Shown here in pieces: positions 50,742-60,247 of a DNA stretch of 64,000 nucleotides. The DNA comes from Dehalococcoidia bacterium (GTDB taxonomy: Bacteria; Chloroflexota; Dehalococcoidia; Bin125): contig JAJDWB010000011.1 of NCBI GenBank assembly GCA_022825855.1, positions 1-64,000 of the forward strand, read 5' to 3'. Both the position numbers and the translations under genes were made by a program. Under the pieces are notes generated by a model, which saw nothing but the letters and a program-made list of their open reading frames with translations, was not told the DNA's origin and searched no databases. Numbering within the stretch: position 1 is the first letter of the stretch; each line of letters begins with the position of its first letter.

Positions 50742-51815
50742 CTAAGATTCGACGCTGTCGCTGATCAACACGTCGAGATGCTGCTCCAGTAAGGCGTCGG
50801 GGAAGGCCGCGAGGTCTTCGCGGGAGGCGCCGACTGAGGCGAGACGCAGATCGGCGGCTGCGCCGTCGAGACGCTGGACGGCGGTGAGGGCGAACTCCAT
50901 GGAGTCGGCGCTGAGGGTCAGCACGGCGTCGAATGGCGACCCCTGCCCGCCGCTCAGTTGCTCGCCCAGCATGGCGATGAACGCGTCGTGATCGTTTTGA
51001 TCGTGCGAGGCGGTCTCTTCGAGCCGGATGCGGGTGACGCCGGTTCCGGCGTAGGTTGCCTCGAGCCCGTCGCAGCGATGTTCGAGGCTGAGGTTGTCCT
51101 GCTCGTGGATCAGGCAGCCGACCTGACCGGTGACGCCGCTCTGGTTGAACTGGCGGCCGGCGAGTTCTCCGGCGGCGCGGTCGTTGAGGGCGATATGGAC
51201 CTGGGAGCCGACGCCTTCGGCGTGCTCGACGCCGGCGTTGAAGGTGACGACGCGGACCTCGGCCTCGCGGGCCTTGAGCAGGGTCTCGCGGACGGCGTCG
51301 GGACTGGCCAGGGTGGAGGCGACGACGGCGGCGCCGTCGGCGAGGCAGCGTTCGAGGGCGGCGGCCTGGTCGGCGCCGTCGAGGTAGGTCTCAAAGCGCA
51401 GGTTGGTGTCGGTGAGGGCGGCGGACTGGTAGAGGTAGGCGCGGAACTTGACCCAGAAGCGGTCGTCGGGCGCGCCGTGGGCGACGACGCAGAAGAGCGG
51501 GGCCGGATCGCCTGCGCCGCCAAGGTCGACCCGAGAACTGCGCAGCCAGGTGTCGATCGGCGCATCGGTCGGGATCACACGGCTGGTCGGCAGCAGCCGC
51601 TCGCCCCACTCGCCGTCTGCGCCGAGCGTTTGCAGGCTGACGCTGACGGATCCGTCATCGCTCTTGAGCGCGGAGACGCGGACCGTGGGATCTTCGGAGC
51701 CCGGGTGCGCGTGCGCGCTGTTGAGGAGCGCGAGGCCGGCCAGGGCCACACCGATCAAGGTGAGCGTCAGTGCGACGGCCAGACGTCTGGGAGTCAGGCA
51801 AAGCGACAGGTGCAT
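50742..51815 (-). CDS. Periplasmic sugar-type binding protein, first half, ends at an in-frame TAG
   Basis: 357 residues with a signal peptide (AVALTLTLIGVALAGLALL) and a Peripla_BP_4-like domain. TNLRFETYLDGADQAAALERC, VVTFNAGVE, IALNDRAAGELAGRQF and CLIHEQDN parallel the second half closely. The frame ends in DSVES-TAG at 50744-50742. The paralogous position reads VESQG, so one C-to-T change (CAG to TAG) explains the stop. ATG 51815 has AGGAG five bases upstream. Whether the ligand is a sugar or an autoinducer-like molecule is unknown. No permease or ATPase is adjacent. Confidence 0.75.
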   Translation of the reverse strand: MHLSLCLTPRRLAVALTLTLIGVALAGLALLNSAHAHPGSEDPTVRVSALKSDDGSVSVSLQTLGADGEWGERLLPTSRVIPTDAPIDTWLRSSRVDLGGAGDPAPLFCVVAHGAPDDRFWVKFRAYLYQSAALTDTNLRFETYLDGADQAAALERCLADGAAVVASTLASPDAVRETLLKAREAEVRVVTFNAGVEHAEGVGSQVHIALNDRAAGELAGRQFNQSGVTGQVGCLIHEQDNLSLEHRCDGLEATYAGTGVTRIRLEETASHDQNDHDAFIAMLGEQLSGGQGSPFDAVLTLSADSMEFALTAVQRLDGAAADLRLASVGASREDLAAFPDALLEQHLDVLISDSVES

Positions 51816-51933
51816 CGGGTCTCCTCGCAACTTGCTAGCCGGTCGAACCGGTCAACGGCTGGGTGGGCCGTGTGATTGGCGTGCGAGCATGGTACATGCA
51901 GGTCCCTTGAGCGCCTTGCATCCCTCAATCCGG

Positions 51934-53154
51934 TCAGCGGCCGTTGCGGGCGCTGACGACGCCTTCGGCTTCGAGTCGGGCGAACTCTTCGCCCTCGATG
52001 CCGAGGTCGTCGCAGAGCACTTCGCGGGTGTGCTCGCCGAGCAGCGGGGCGGCCTTCATGGGGACGTCGCTCTTCTCCATGATCGGGGCCCAGCCGAGCA
52101 GGCGGATAGGGCCGTGCTGGGGATGCTCGATGTCCTGGATGAAGCCGCGCTCCTCGAAGTGGGGATTGTGGAAGAGGTCGTAGGTGTCGTGGGTGGCGGA
52201 GCAGGGGACACCGGCTTCTCCCAGGATTTGCATGGCTTCCCACTTGGTGTGCTGCAAGGTCCAGGCGCGGATTTCGGCCTTGAGTTCGTCGTTGTGTTCG
52301 ATGCGGGCCTGTTCGTCGGCGAAGCGCGGGTCGACGACCATGTCGGGCCGGCCCATGGCGGCGCAGAAGGTGTCCCACATGCGCGAGGTGAGGGCGATGA
52401 CGTAGACGTAGTCGTTTGCGCCGTCGGAGCCGGGCATGGGCTTGCAGGGGTAGAGGTCGGTGGGTCCGTACCAGCCGTTGCCGCGGCGCTCGGCGGCGAC
52501 CTCGCCCCAGCTCTGAGTACCGGCGAGGGGCGTGCGGACGTAGTAGGTCATGGCCTCCTGCATGGAGATCTCGATGTGCTGTCCTTCGCCGGTGCGCAGC
52601 TTCTGGACGTAGGCGGAGGTGATGGCGAAGGCGAGCTGCATGCCGGTGCCGCTGTCGCCGACGCAGGCGCCGGGTCGCATGGGCGGGCCGTCGTGCTCGC
52701 CGGTGACGGAGAATGCGCCGGCGGCGTTCTGGGCGACGGGGTCGAAGCTCTTGTAGTTGGCGAAGGGGCCGGAGAGTCCGAAGCCCTTGAGCCGGGCGTA
52801 GATGATGCTGGGCTGGACTTCCTTGAGGGTCTCGTAGGTGAGGCCCAGCTTCTCCATGACGCCGGGGCCGTAGTTCTCGACGAAGACGTCGTAGTGGGGC
52901 AGCATCTCGAAGAGCAGGGCCTTGCCGCGCTCGTCGCGCAGGTTGATGGTGACGGAGCGCTTGTTGGAGTTCCACTGGATGAAGTAGTTGGAGTCGGCCT
53001 CGCTGCCGTCGCCGACGCCGCGTCCGGGGTCGCCGACGCCGGGCTGCTCGATCTTGACGACGTCGGCGCCGGCCCAGGCGAGGGCCTGGGTGCAGGAGGT
53101 TCCCGCTTCGTACTGGGTCATATCGAGGACGCGGAGTCCGTCGAGAGCTGGCAT
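51934..53154 (-). CDS. CaiB/BaiF family (class III) CoA-transferase
   Basis: A 406-residue paralogue of the 48106-49338 enzyme, starting MPALDGLRVLDMTQYEAGTS. ADVVKIEQPGVGDPGRG and the probable catalytic D138 (SFDPVAQNAAGAF) are in place. The start at 53154 is chosen because it matches the paralogue and has AAGGA upstream; a longer frame adds 39 residues of repeat-derived, unlikely sequence. It is the first gene of a minus-strand block that leads into the binding-protein gene after 118 bases. Confidence 0.92.
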   Translation of the reverse strand: MPALDGLRVLDMTQYEAGTSCTQALAWAGADVVKIEQPGVGDPGRGVGDGSEADSNYFIQWNSNKRSVTINLRDERGKALLFEMLPHYDVFVENYGPGVMEKLGLTYETLKEVQPSIIYARLKGFGLSGPFANYKSFDPVAQNAAGAFSVTGEHDGPPMRPGACVGDSGTGMQLAFAITSAYVQKLRTGEGQHIEISMQEAMTYYVRTPLAGTQSWGEVAAERRGNGWYGPTDLYPCKPMPGSDGANDYVYVIALTSRMWDTFCAAMGRPDMVVDPRFADEQARIEHNDELKAEIRAWTLQHTKWEAMQILGEAGVPCSATHDTYDLFHNPHFEERGFIQDIEHPQHGPIRLLGWAPIMEKSDVPMKAAPLLGEHTREVLCDDLGIEGEEFARLEAEGVVSARNGR

Positions 53155-53243
53155 GGTCGGGTTCCTTCCGAGGGCGGGCAGGCGGCGTGCGATTTTCACC
53201 ATGATAGGGAGGGTGGCGGGTCTCACCTCCAGCCTTTGCGGGG

Positions 53244-53311
53244 AGGCCCTCACCCCAGCCCCCCGCAACAAGTGCGGGGCAGGCTTCTCCCTCGGGGAGA
53301 GGGAGTCGGAT
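53244..53311 (+). repeat. Palindromic dispersed repeat, family A copy 5
   Basis: AGGCCCTCACCCCAGCC, hairpin CCCCGCAACAAGTGCGGGG, then CTTCTCCCTCGGGGAGAGGG. Nearly identical to the copy at 30626. It lies between the HTH gene end and the CoA-transferase start. Confidence 0.75.
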
Positions 53312-53316
53312 GGGCC

Positions 53317-54186
53317 TCACCTCAGCCGACTGCCTCGGGTCGTGGTGATGGTTTCGCCGTCGTAGCGGACGGTGAGGGCGTCGCGTGGGATGTAGCCGCC
53401 GGGGTTGGTGTGGAAGTCGAAGGGGAAATCCGGGCCGACTCGCTCCCGCGGGGGCGGAAATTGGGGGTTGGGCGGGTAGGGATCGTCGAATTCGTCGTCG
53501 GGGACGGGGAATTGGGGTTGGGGGATGTCAGATTTGGTCAGATCCTGCTGGATTTCGTCTGGTTCCGGGTGGAAATCGTCGGCTGAGGTCGGCTCAGGCT
53601 GGACCGGGTCGGGTTCGGTTGGCTCGGGCTTGGTTGGTTTGGGCTTGGGCGTTTGTGGGCCATAGATGTAGTCGTAGGTGAGGGGCGGCATGGCGTCTTC
53701 GCCTTCGTAGAGATCGGGGTGGCACATGGGGCATTCGGGCGTGCAATCGCGGTTGCCGACGCTGTAGCGCACGTGTCCGTCGAGATCGGCCATGAAGTGG
53801 CGGCTGCGGGCGAGGGCGATGGCGGGGGCGTTGCGGGCGGCTTCGATTTGCTCGCGGCGCTGTTGCTCGTGTTGCTCGAGCTGGGGCAGGTCGCGGAGCA
53901 GGAGGCGCAGCTCGCGGGCGGCGGCGATGCGCTGACGGTGCTGGTCGGGGTCGGCGTCGGGCTGGGCGAGCTGGTAGACCTGATCGAGGAGCTGGTCGCC
54001 GGCGACGGTGTGGAGGATGTGGTCGCGGTGGCGGTGGAAGTCTCGCAGGTAGGCGGAGACGGTGGATCGGGCGCAGCCCATGCGGTCGGCGATCTGCTGG
54101 TGGGTGAGGGCCTGGCAGTGGAGGTGGTGTGCCTCGATGATGCGGAGGCAGAGGCGGGGCGAGGGCGGAGTGTGGGTCTGGGTCAC
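53317..54186 (-). CDS. HTH DNA-binding protein with Cys cluster and proline-rich tail
   Basis: A 289-residue protein. Residues 26-50 form a resolvase/Tc3-like helix-turn-helix (LTHQQIADRMGCARSTVSAYLRDF). A charged Gln/Arg-rich helical region (80-125) follows. A possible zinc knuckle CTPECPMCH is at C148, C152, C155, H156. The tail (178-270) is built of Lys/Glu-Pro repeats. GTG 54186 is taken as start, with AAGGA nine bases upstream. The family is unknown. It may bind DNA repeats or act in a mobile-element context; no such element is visible here. Confidence 0.68.
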   Translation of the reverse strand: MTQTHTPPSPRLCLRIIEAHHLHCQALTHQQIADRMGCARSTVSAYLRDFHRHRDHILHTVAGDQLLDQVYQLAQPDADPDQHRQRIAAARELRLLLRDLPQLEQHEQQRREQIEAARNAPAIALARSRHFMADLDGHVRYSVGNRDCTPECPMCHPDLYEGEDAMPPLTYDYIYGPQTPKPKPTKPEPTEPDPVQPEPTSADDFHPEPDEIQQDLTKSDIPQPQFPVPDDEFDDPYPPNPQFPPPRERVGPDFPFDFHTNPGGYIPRDALTVRYDGETITTTRGSRLR

Positions 54187-54306
54187 GGTTGGTGGTCCTT
54201 TGCTGCTGGTTAGCTTGTATGTTCTGAGCGTGCAGGATGGGGGTGGAGTTGTCAAATGGTGGTGTGTTGCCGGCGTCATGGAAGCCCGCCCTCTGTCATT
54301 ACGTGA

Positions 54307-54358
54307 CATCCCCGCATCAAGTGCGGGGCAGGCTTCTCCTGCGGGGAGAGGTGGCCGG
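54307..54358 (+). repeat. Palindromic dispersed repeat, family A copy 6 (truncated)
   Basis: CCCCGCATCAAGTGCGGGG, then CAGGCTTCTCCTGCGGGGAGAGG. It lacks the GGCCCTCACCC left end of the other copies. It lies between the divergent HTH and DUF169 genes, about 60 bases before the DUF169 start. Confidence 0.65.
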
Positions 54359-54415
54359 AGGGGCTGGTTAGCATGGGCTGATGACGGACCTGAGTTCAGG
54401 GATGGAGTTGATGTC

Positions 54416-55237
54416 ATGACTACTGCCAGTGTTGGGGTTGCGGCGGATGCGCCTGCGGAGCCGGAAGGGTATGACTGGCCGGGGATTGTGGCGGGGCTGC
54501 AGCGGTATCTGCGGCTGACGGCGACGCCGGTGGGGATGAAGATGTTCGAGACGGTCGACGAGATGTTGGCGGTGGAGCGGGTGCGCCGGCCGCAGACCAA
54601 GTACGCGCTGGATCAGCTCGTGGCGCAGGCGCGCTGGCTGAACTTCACGCTGGGGGTGACGATGGACGACCTGATCGGGGCGCAGTGCGGCGCGCCGGTG
54701 GGTCTGCATCCGAACGAGGACGACGGCGAGTGGCGCCTGCGGACGACGATGACGAACGTCTGGTTTGAGACGGACGAGGACTCGATCGCGCATCAGCAGG
54801 CGATGGACGTGCTGCCCTACGGGCGTTACGCGGCGCTGGCGCTATCGCCGATCGCGACGGGGCGGCTGGATCCGCCGGACGTGGTGCTGCTCTACGGGAC
54901 GCCGGGGCAGATGATCATCCTGATTAACGGGTTGCAGTTCTCGGGCTTCAAGAAGTTCGAGTTCGCGTCGGTGGGCGAGTCGGCCTGCGCGGACAGCTGG
55001 GGGCGGGCGCTGCGGACGGGCGAGCCGTCGCTGAGCATTCCCTGTTACGCGGAGCGGCGGTTCGGCGGGGTGCAGGACGACGAGCTGCTGATGGCGATTC
55101 CTCCGCGGTACCTGCCGAAGCTGCTGGATGGTCTGGACAAGTTGTCGCGGAATGGGTTGCGGTATCCGATTCCGCCGCTGGGGATCCAGGCGGATCCGTC
55201 GGAGTCGTTGTCGAGGTCGTACCAGGACCGGTTCTAG
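54416..55237 (+). CDS. DUF169 family protein
   Basis: A 273-residue protein of the DUF169 type. The N-terminal signature TATPVGMKMFETVDEM (usually 'PVAVKL' in relatives) and a Cys-rich-poor central part (GVTMDDLIGAQCGAPVGL) are seen. The function of this family is not established; members occur with one-carbon and anaerobic metabolism genes in other bacteria. GGAG occurs eight bases before ATG 54416. The HigB gene starts 3 bases after its stop, so all three genes may be co-transcribed. Confidence 0.8.
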   Translation: MTTASVGVAADAPAEPEGYDWPGIVAGLQRYLRLTATPVGMKMFETVDEMLAVERVRRPQTKYALDQLVAQARWLNFTLGVTMDDLIGAQCGAPVGLHPNEDDGEWRLRTTMTNVWFETDEDSIAHQQAMDVLPYGRYAALALSPIATGRLDPPDVVLLYGTPGQMIILINGLQFSGFKKFEFASVGESACADSWGRALRTGEPSLSIPCYAERRFGGVQDDELLMAIPPRYLPKLLDGLDKLSRNGLRYPIPPLGIQADPSESLSRSYQDRF

Positions 55238-55240
55238 CGG

Positions 55241-55525
55241 GTGGAGTTGCGATTTGGGTCCGGCGCGCTGCGCCGTGTGCATGAGCGCGGCGACTTCAGT
55301 CGCGTGGATTCGCGGCACGCAAGGAAGATCGCGGAAGTGCTCGGGCGAATGAGGCGAGCAAGACGCCTCGAGGACCTGCGGGTGTCGGGTTATCGGTTGC
55401 ACCAGCTCTCCGGGGACCGAGCCGGATGGTGGTCGATTCGGGTGAGCGCGAACTGGCGGATCATCTTTCGGGTTGAAGGCGATACCCTTTATGACATCGA
55501 CTACGTGGACTACCACGGACGATGA
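55241..55525 (+). CDS. higB: HigB/RelE-type toxin
   Basis: A 94-residue protein of the HigB branch of the RelE/ParE superfamily. The C-terminal strands GWWSIRVSANWRIIFRVEGDTLYDIDYVDYH carry the conserved Arg and Tyr/His residues of ribosome-dependent mRNA interferases. Starts at GTG 55241 almost directly behind DUF169. The stop overlaps ATGA with the HigA gene. In known systems HigA neutralises HigB and represses the operon. Confidence 0.88.
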   Translation: MELRFGSGALRRVHERGDFSRVDSRHARKIAEVLGRMRRARRLEDLRVSGYRLHQLSGDRAGWWSIRVSANWRIIFRVEGDTLYDIDYVDYHGR

Positions 55526-55890
55526 GGCCAGCGAGGCTTGCCATGACCCTGCGCTATCCGTCGCATCCGGGCGTGACGGTTCTGGAATTTTGCCTACCGG
55601 GCACGGGGATGTCGATGGAACGGGCTGCCGCACATCTTGGCGTGGATGTCGACGCATTGGCCGACATCTGCCACGAGCGCGCTCCGGTCACTGCCGAGTG
55701 GGCGGTGCGGTTGGCGAAGGCGTTTGGCAGTTCCGCGGAGGTCTGGCTGGGGATGCAGATGGACTACGACCTGGCGCTGGCGCAGGAGCAGTTCGGCTCG
55801 TTGGAGATCGCGCGGGTGCCGGAGTTGTCGGACGAAGAGCTGGATGCGTGGGAGCGGGCGCAAGAGGGCGTGGCCGAGGTGGCGGACTGA
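55522..55890 (+). CDS. higA: HigA-type antitoxin
   Basis: A 122-residue HTH protein. The HigA block SHPGVTVLEFCLPGTGMSMERAAAHLGV is present, with helix-turn-helix and NRAEVWLGMQMDYDLA-like ending (FGSSAEVWLGMQMDYDLA). ATG 55522 overlaps the HigB stop (ATGA); ATG 55543 with GAGG upstream is an equally good start and would give 115 residues. The C-terminal acidic extension (VPELSDEELDAWERAQEG) is longer than usual. Confidence 0.87.
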   Translation: MRPARLAMTLRYPSHPGVTVLEFCLPGTGMSMERAAAHLGVDVDALADICHERAPVTAEWAVRLAKAFGSSAEVWLGMQMDYDLALAQEQFGSLEIARVPELSDEELDAWERAQEGVAEVAD

Positions 55891-55938
55891 GGCGGCGGGG
55901 GGATCCACCGGCGGGGGTGGATGTGTGTAAAGCGGTTG

Positions 55939-55968
55939 TTGACATCGGCTGAGCGGGCTGGCTAAGAT
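55939..55968 (+). promoter_or_regulatory. Promoter of the 23S rRNA transcription unit
   Basis: TTGACA at 55939-55944 and TAAGAT at 55963-55968, separated by 18 bases. The perfect -35 and near-perfect -10 stand about 400 bases before the 23S gene, with only leader between. It is the best sigma-70-type promoter I find in the window. Confidence 0.75.
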
Positions 55969-55974
55969 TGCTTC

Positions 55975-56364
55975 TTGCACCCTGCTTTCCGAAGTCCCGC
56001 GCGCTGCGTGGGGCGAGCGACGGCGGGATGCGCCTTTACAAGGGACATAGTGATGAGATGCGTCCACAGCATCCCCCCTGGAACGGGTCGCCAAGGCCCG
56101 GTCCGAGACATCAAGGGGGGCTGCGGGAAACTCTCGCGGCGGACGGTTGCTTGCGCAGCCGGAAGCGCGCGGGAGGTACGTGTGTGGTTCTGACGACATG
56201 CAGAGATGACTGCGCTGGTCGCCGCTTTCGGGCGGGGACGGGTTCCCGATTTTGCCTCGGGGACTTGAAGAGCGTGGCGCGCGGCAGGACGGGGAGCCTC
56301 GGGGTGTGCAACTTGCCCCGGGGACTGGCTCCCGGTCCGCAGTGCATGCGCGTGGCGTAGCGCA
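55975..56364 (+). other. 23S rRNA leader region with boxA-like sequence
   Basis: This 390-base stretch between the promoter and 23S holds no 16S gene and no convincing protein gene. TGCGCCTTTACA at 56029-56040 matches 9 of 12 positions of the boxA antitermination sequence TGCTCTTTAACA. Several G/C hairpins occur further down. It ends in the left arm of the processing stem (56347-56371). Confidence 0.5.

Positions 56365-56371
<7 letters not shown>
56347..56371 (+). other. Left arm of 23S rRNA processing stem
   Basis: Bases 56347-56371 are complementary to 59345-59369 at 24 of 25 positions. They bracket the 23S gene, so the transcript can fold into a long stem suited to RNase III cleavage, as in other bacteria. 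One mismatch (GCG against CCC context near 56361) is seen. Confidence 0.75.
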
Positions 56372-59353
<2,982 letters not shown>

Positions 59354-59460
59354 CCCTACGCCACGCGCAGCACGATTTGCACCGTGCGGCGACGCGCAGC
59401 GCAGCATCAGGCATGCGTCAGCAACACACACGAACGCATCTCAGCACTATCTCCCGGCGT

Positions 59461-59535
59461 TGCGGGATAGAGCAGCGGTAGCTCGTCAGGCTCATAACCT
59501 GGAGGTCGTGGGTTCGAATCCCACTCCCGCTACCA
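59461..59535 (+). tRNA. tRNA-Met(CAT), probably initiator
   Basis: Anticodon CAT in loop CTCATAA. D-arm GAGCAGCGGTAGCTC and T-arm GTGGGTTCGAATCCCAC fold well, and CCA is encoded. Positions 1 and 72 (T and T) do not pair, a mark of initiator tRNA. The anticodon stem ends AGG/CCT rather than the usual GGG/CCC of initiators. It lies 107 bases after 23S and shares its transcript and terminator. Confidence 0.9.
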
Positions 59536-59544
59536 GACGCAAGC

Positions 59545-59580
59545 ACACGGCCGATGCCCAGCATCGGCCGTGTTTGTGTT
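59545..59580 (+). terminator. Rho-independent terminator of the 23S-tRNA(Met) unit
   Basis: A perfect 13-bp stem, ACACGGCCGATGC with loop CCA and its complement, followed by TTGTGTT. It begins nine bases after the tRNA and ends 14 bases before the convergent TrkA stop, so it could also serve that gene. Confidence 0.85.
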
Positions 59581-59594
59581 CCCGGGAGGTTTGC

Positions 59595-60239
59595 CTAGCC
59601 GCGGCTGTCGAGGGGCTGGCCGAGTTGTTCGTCGCGGGCGGAGAAGACGAAGCGGTCTCCGACGAGGACGCGCTCGGACATGACCGGGTTGAGGAGCACT
59701 TCTTCGTCGCGGACGAGGGCGATCAGGCGGCGGTCTCCGGCGCGCTCGAGGGACCACTCGATCGACTGGCCGACCCAGGTGGCGGGGACGGGGAAGACGC
59801 CGATGCCGTAGGTCTGGGTGAGTGGGAGGAAGTCGGTCGCGAGGGCGACCTGGATTATGTGGGCGAAGCGTTCTGCGCCGTCGCGCTCGGGGCGGATGAC
59901 GCGGTGCGCGCCGAGCAGGCGGAGGATGCGCTCGTGGCGGTCGGTGGAGGCCTTGGCGTAGACCATCTGCACCTCGAGCTGCTGCAGATTCATCATGGCG
60001 AGGACGGACGCTTCGAGCTCGGCGGTGGAGACGACGGCGACGTCGACGTCGGCGAGGGCGAGGGAGCGCAGGGCGTCGATGTCGGTGATGTCGGCGATGC
60101 GGGCGTCGGCGACCTTGGCGGCCATGTCGTGGACGTTGGCTTCGTCCAAGTCGATGGCGAGCACGTCGTGGCCGAGGTCGTCCAGGGTCTCGGCCAGGTG
60201 CGATCCGAAGCGTCCCAGTCCCAAGACGGCGACCTGCAT
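59595..60239 (-). CDS. trkA: TrkA-type potassium uptake regulator (RCK domain)
   Basis: A 214-residue cytoplasmic RCK protein: an N-terminal NAD(H)-binding fold (VAVLGLGRFGSHLAETL, then AIDLDEANV) and a C-terminal RCK_C part (IGVFPVPATWVGQSIEWSL). It forms a ring below the TrkH channel and gates it in response to nucleotides. ATG 60239 is used. It follows trkH by 8 bases on the same strand, so the two are one operon. Single-RCK length (KtrA/TrkA1 type). Confidence 0.9.
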   Translation of the reverse strand: MQVAVLGLGRFGSHLAETLDDLGHDVLAIDLDEANVHDMAAKVADARIADITDIDALRSLALADVDVAVVSTAELEASVLAMMNLQQLEVQMVYAKASTDRHERILRLLGAHRVIRPERDGAERFAHIIQVALATDFLPLTQTYGIGVFPVPATWVGQSIEWSLERAGDRRLIALVRDEEVLLNPVMSERVLVGDRFVFSARDEQLGQPLDSRG

Positions 60240-60247
60240 GAGTGCTC

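Noticed and set aside
50742-50744. Pyrrolysine or recoded amber as the explanation for the TAG
   Set aside because: Nothing at this site suggests a catalytic role for an unusual amino acid; the paralogous codon is plain CAG for Gln, so a point mutation is simpler.
53155-53271. Longer start of the 51934 CoA-transferase
   Set aside because: The extension reads through a palindromic repeat and the paralogue starts at the position equivalent to 53154.
54187-54600. Longer start of the HTH protein
   Set aside because: It would run through a dispersed repeat and beyond a GTG with a good ribosome site.
55975-56360. Search for 16S rRNA upstream of 23S
   Set aside because: The 390 bases contain no 16S landmarks and are far too short; it is a leader region.
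59354-59460. Possible 5S rRNA between 23S and tRNA-Met
   Set aside because: Only 107 bases are available, 16 of them in the processing stem, and no 5S sequence pattern is seen.
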